Positions 30,926-32,172 of a stretch of DNA of 32,172 bases are shown piece by piece (positions within the stretch are counted from its first letter, which is position 1; the number at the start of each line of letters is the position of its first letter). The stretch covers positions 1 through 32,172 of the forward strand of contig CAXKVR010000612.1 of the NCBI GenBank assembly GCA_964058845.1. The letters are read 5' to 3'. Under the pieces are notes generated by a model. That model was not told the DNA's origin and made no database searches. It saw only the letters and a program-made list of their open reading frames with translations. Origin of the DNA: Carex sylvatica (Eukaryota > Streptophyta > Magnoliopsida > Poales > Cyperaceae). Both the position numbers and the translations under genes were made by a program.

Positions 30926-32172
30926 CAATTCGTTAGGCAGAAAGGGTATGCTTCTGGTACATGTTTATTATGAAAAGGTTTTATTTGCAATATCATATTT
31001 ACCCATTATAACTTTACAATATATTAATTGTATCTAAAACTAATTAAATAACAGTATTAGACTATTATACCTTTCTACACTTTCTGTTTGATATTTTCTC
31101 TTTGTCAGGTGCTTGCCAAACATTCCACTCTTCTACTAAATTTTCTTCTCGTTTAAACCCCTTTCCGATATGACATTTTTTTTGCTCCTCTCCGAGATGG
31201 CCTCGGACGTTGAATATAAGCAATTAAATGAGCTCTCATCTGATCTTGATTCTGTTCTTCTCTATCACCGTATCGTCTATATATAATCAATAGTATAATT
31301 AGAAAATCTAATTATATTATTGAATATAATTAGATTGTGAAAAGCTAACGGCTTTCAAATGAATGCACAAACAGGTAACAAAACAACAACAAAAAATAGG
31401 GCAAAGAAATGCAAATTCCCAACAAAATTTGTCTCCAAACATATTTTAATATAAATTTCATATTAATATTAAGTATAGTTAGAATTGTCAGTTTGAACTT
31501 TAAAAGCAGTAATAAAAAATTCAAAACATGATCAGAGAACGAAAACACATTTTAACACTACTCTTATATCTCTGATTTTTCAAAAGAAACCAGAGCTGTG
31601 GCAGTGTCTGAGCAAGTGAGCAACCATTTGCCCATTTCTTACCTCCATGACCTTGTACAGTAGCATTAATTATTATAACAGTGGCACGGGATGGGTGGCA
31701 CCGTGGCAGCATGGTATCTTTTCTCTTTATTTAATTATCACGGATCGGATCGACATAAGAATTTTTTTTATTTTTTTAGAAAAACCCGTAGGATCGACAT
31801 AAGAACTGGATATGGATCACAGGCTCATATTGTCCCTGCCAGTATGGATTGGGAATTGGATTTTGATTTCTCTTCCCTTTAGAGGCAATTAGTGAAATGG
31901 ACAATTTTGTTAACACAACATCTTCAAATAATTGAGTGAAATGGACAATTTTGCCCCTTCATAAATATCGATTATAGCTGTCTACGTATCTTTCCTTTAT
32001 GTAATTATATACTATGATCATTTATTACTAATTGGTTTCTATAACTGTTCGATCTTCGCTTCTTATTTTGTAAACCTTTCAAAGAAGGATGGAAAAAAAT
32101 CGAAAATTTCAACCATAGTGACATGAGAATGAACCAGTTTATTGTCTTTCTCATTATTCTTTATCCAGAATA
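30926..32172. other. Intergenic to window end; MITE half-arm and short direct repeats
   Basis: Around 31420-31505, GTCTCCAAACATATTTTAATAT and the following GTTTGAACTTTAAAA resemble one arm of the palindromic MITE family. GGATCGACATAAGAA recurs at 31747 and 31791, and AGTGAAATGGACAATTTTG at 31891 and 31935, each 44 bp apart. Frames at 31345-31882 show no family resemblance. No gene is supported. Confidence 0.45.

Overview
The window is nuclear DNA of a flowering plant, probably a eudicot; the species cannot be named from sequence alone. The evidence is AT-rich DNA, short GT-AG introns, a plastid-type histidinol-phosphatase gene, a plant L1-type LINE, and many hAT-, Mutator- and Harbinger-like elements. 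I found no tRNA, rRNA, CRISPR or prokaryotic feature. Most open frames longer than 60 codons are chance or belong to transposons. Only three host loci can be supported exon by exon, plus one small single-exon candidate and one orphan first exon.

Positions 1-10,990 form an inverted duplication. A histidine-biosynthesis gene (HISN7/IMPL2, histidinol-phosphate phosphatase) is complete on the minus strand (8791-10913, nine exons, 346 codons). Exons 2-9 of a near-identical copy lie on the plus strand (75-1743), and its first exon would fall just before the window. The arms (1-2126 and 8408-10523) are separated by about 6.3 kb. That spacer holds an LTR-like fragment, a hAT-like composite element, a probable LINE tail, a degraded palindromic MITE and an eight-exon atypical SDR (Rossmann NAD(P)-binding) gene on the minus strand (5486-8127, 330 codons).

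Positions 11,000-17,800 are intergenic and crowded with small elements. They include a 1.2 kb inverted-repeat element with an internal tandem expansion, an orphan promoter plus first exon (minus strand, 12647-12860), a 182-bp MITE with a 9-bp target duplication, a tandem array (14800-15535) interrupted by a Mutator-like MITE, a dead Harbinger transposase, and a 177-bp hAT MITE.

Positions 17,795-26,700 are one LINE on the minus strand, bounded by a 12-bp target-site duplication with a poly(A) remnant at its 3' end. A further 1.4 kb element sits inside its ORF1. The endonuclease frame is open, but the reverse transcriptase to RNase H part carries at least five in-frame stops and several frameshifts.

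Positions 26,700-32,172 are AT-rich intergenic DNA with another palindromic MITE, an 83-codon single-pass membrane protein ORF behind a CT tract, and a second hAT-like composite element. That element sits in one copy of a local duplication whose other copy preserves the empty site.

The host genes do not form a pathway or operon. Only the two HISN7 copies are functionally linked, as duplicates. The closest thing to something unusual is this young HISN7 inverted duplication, in which both coding differences replace prolines in the incomplete-in-window copy.
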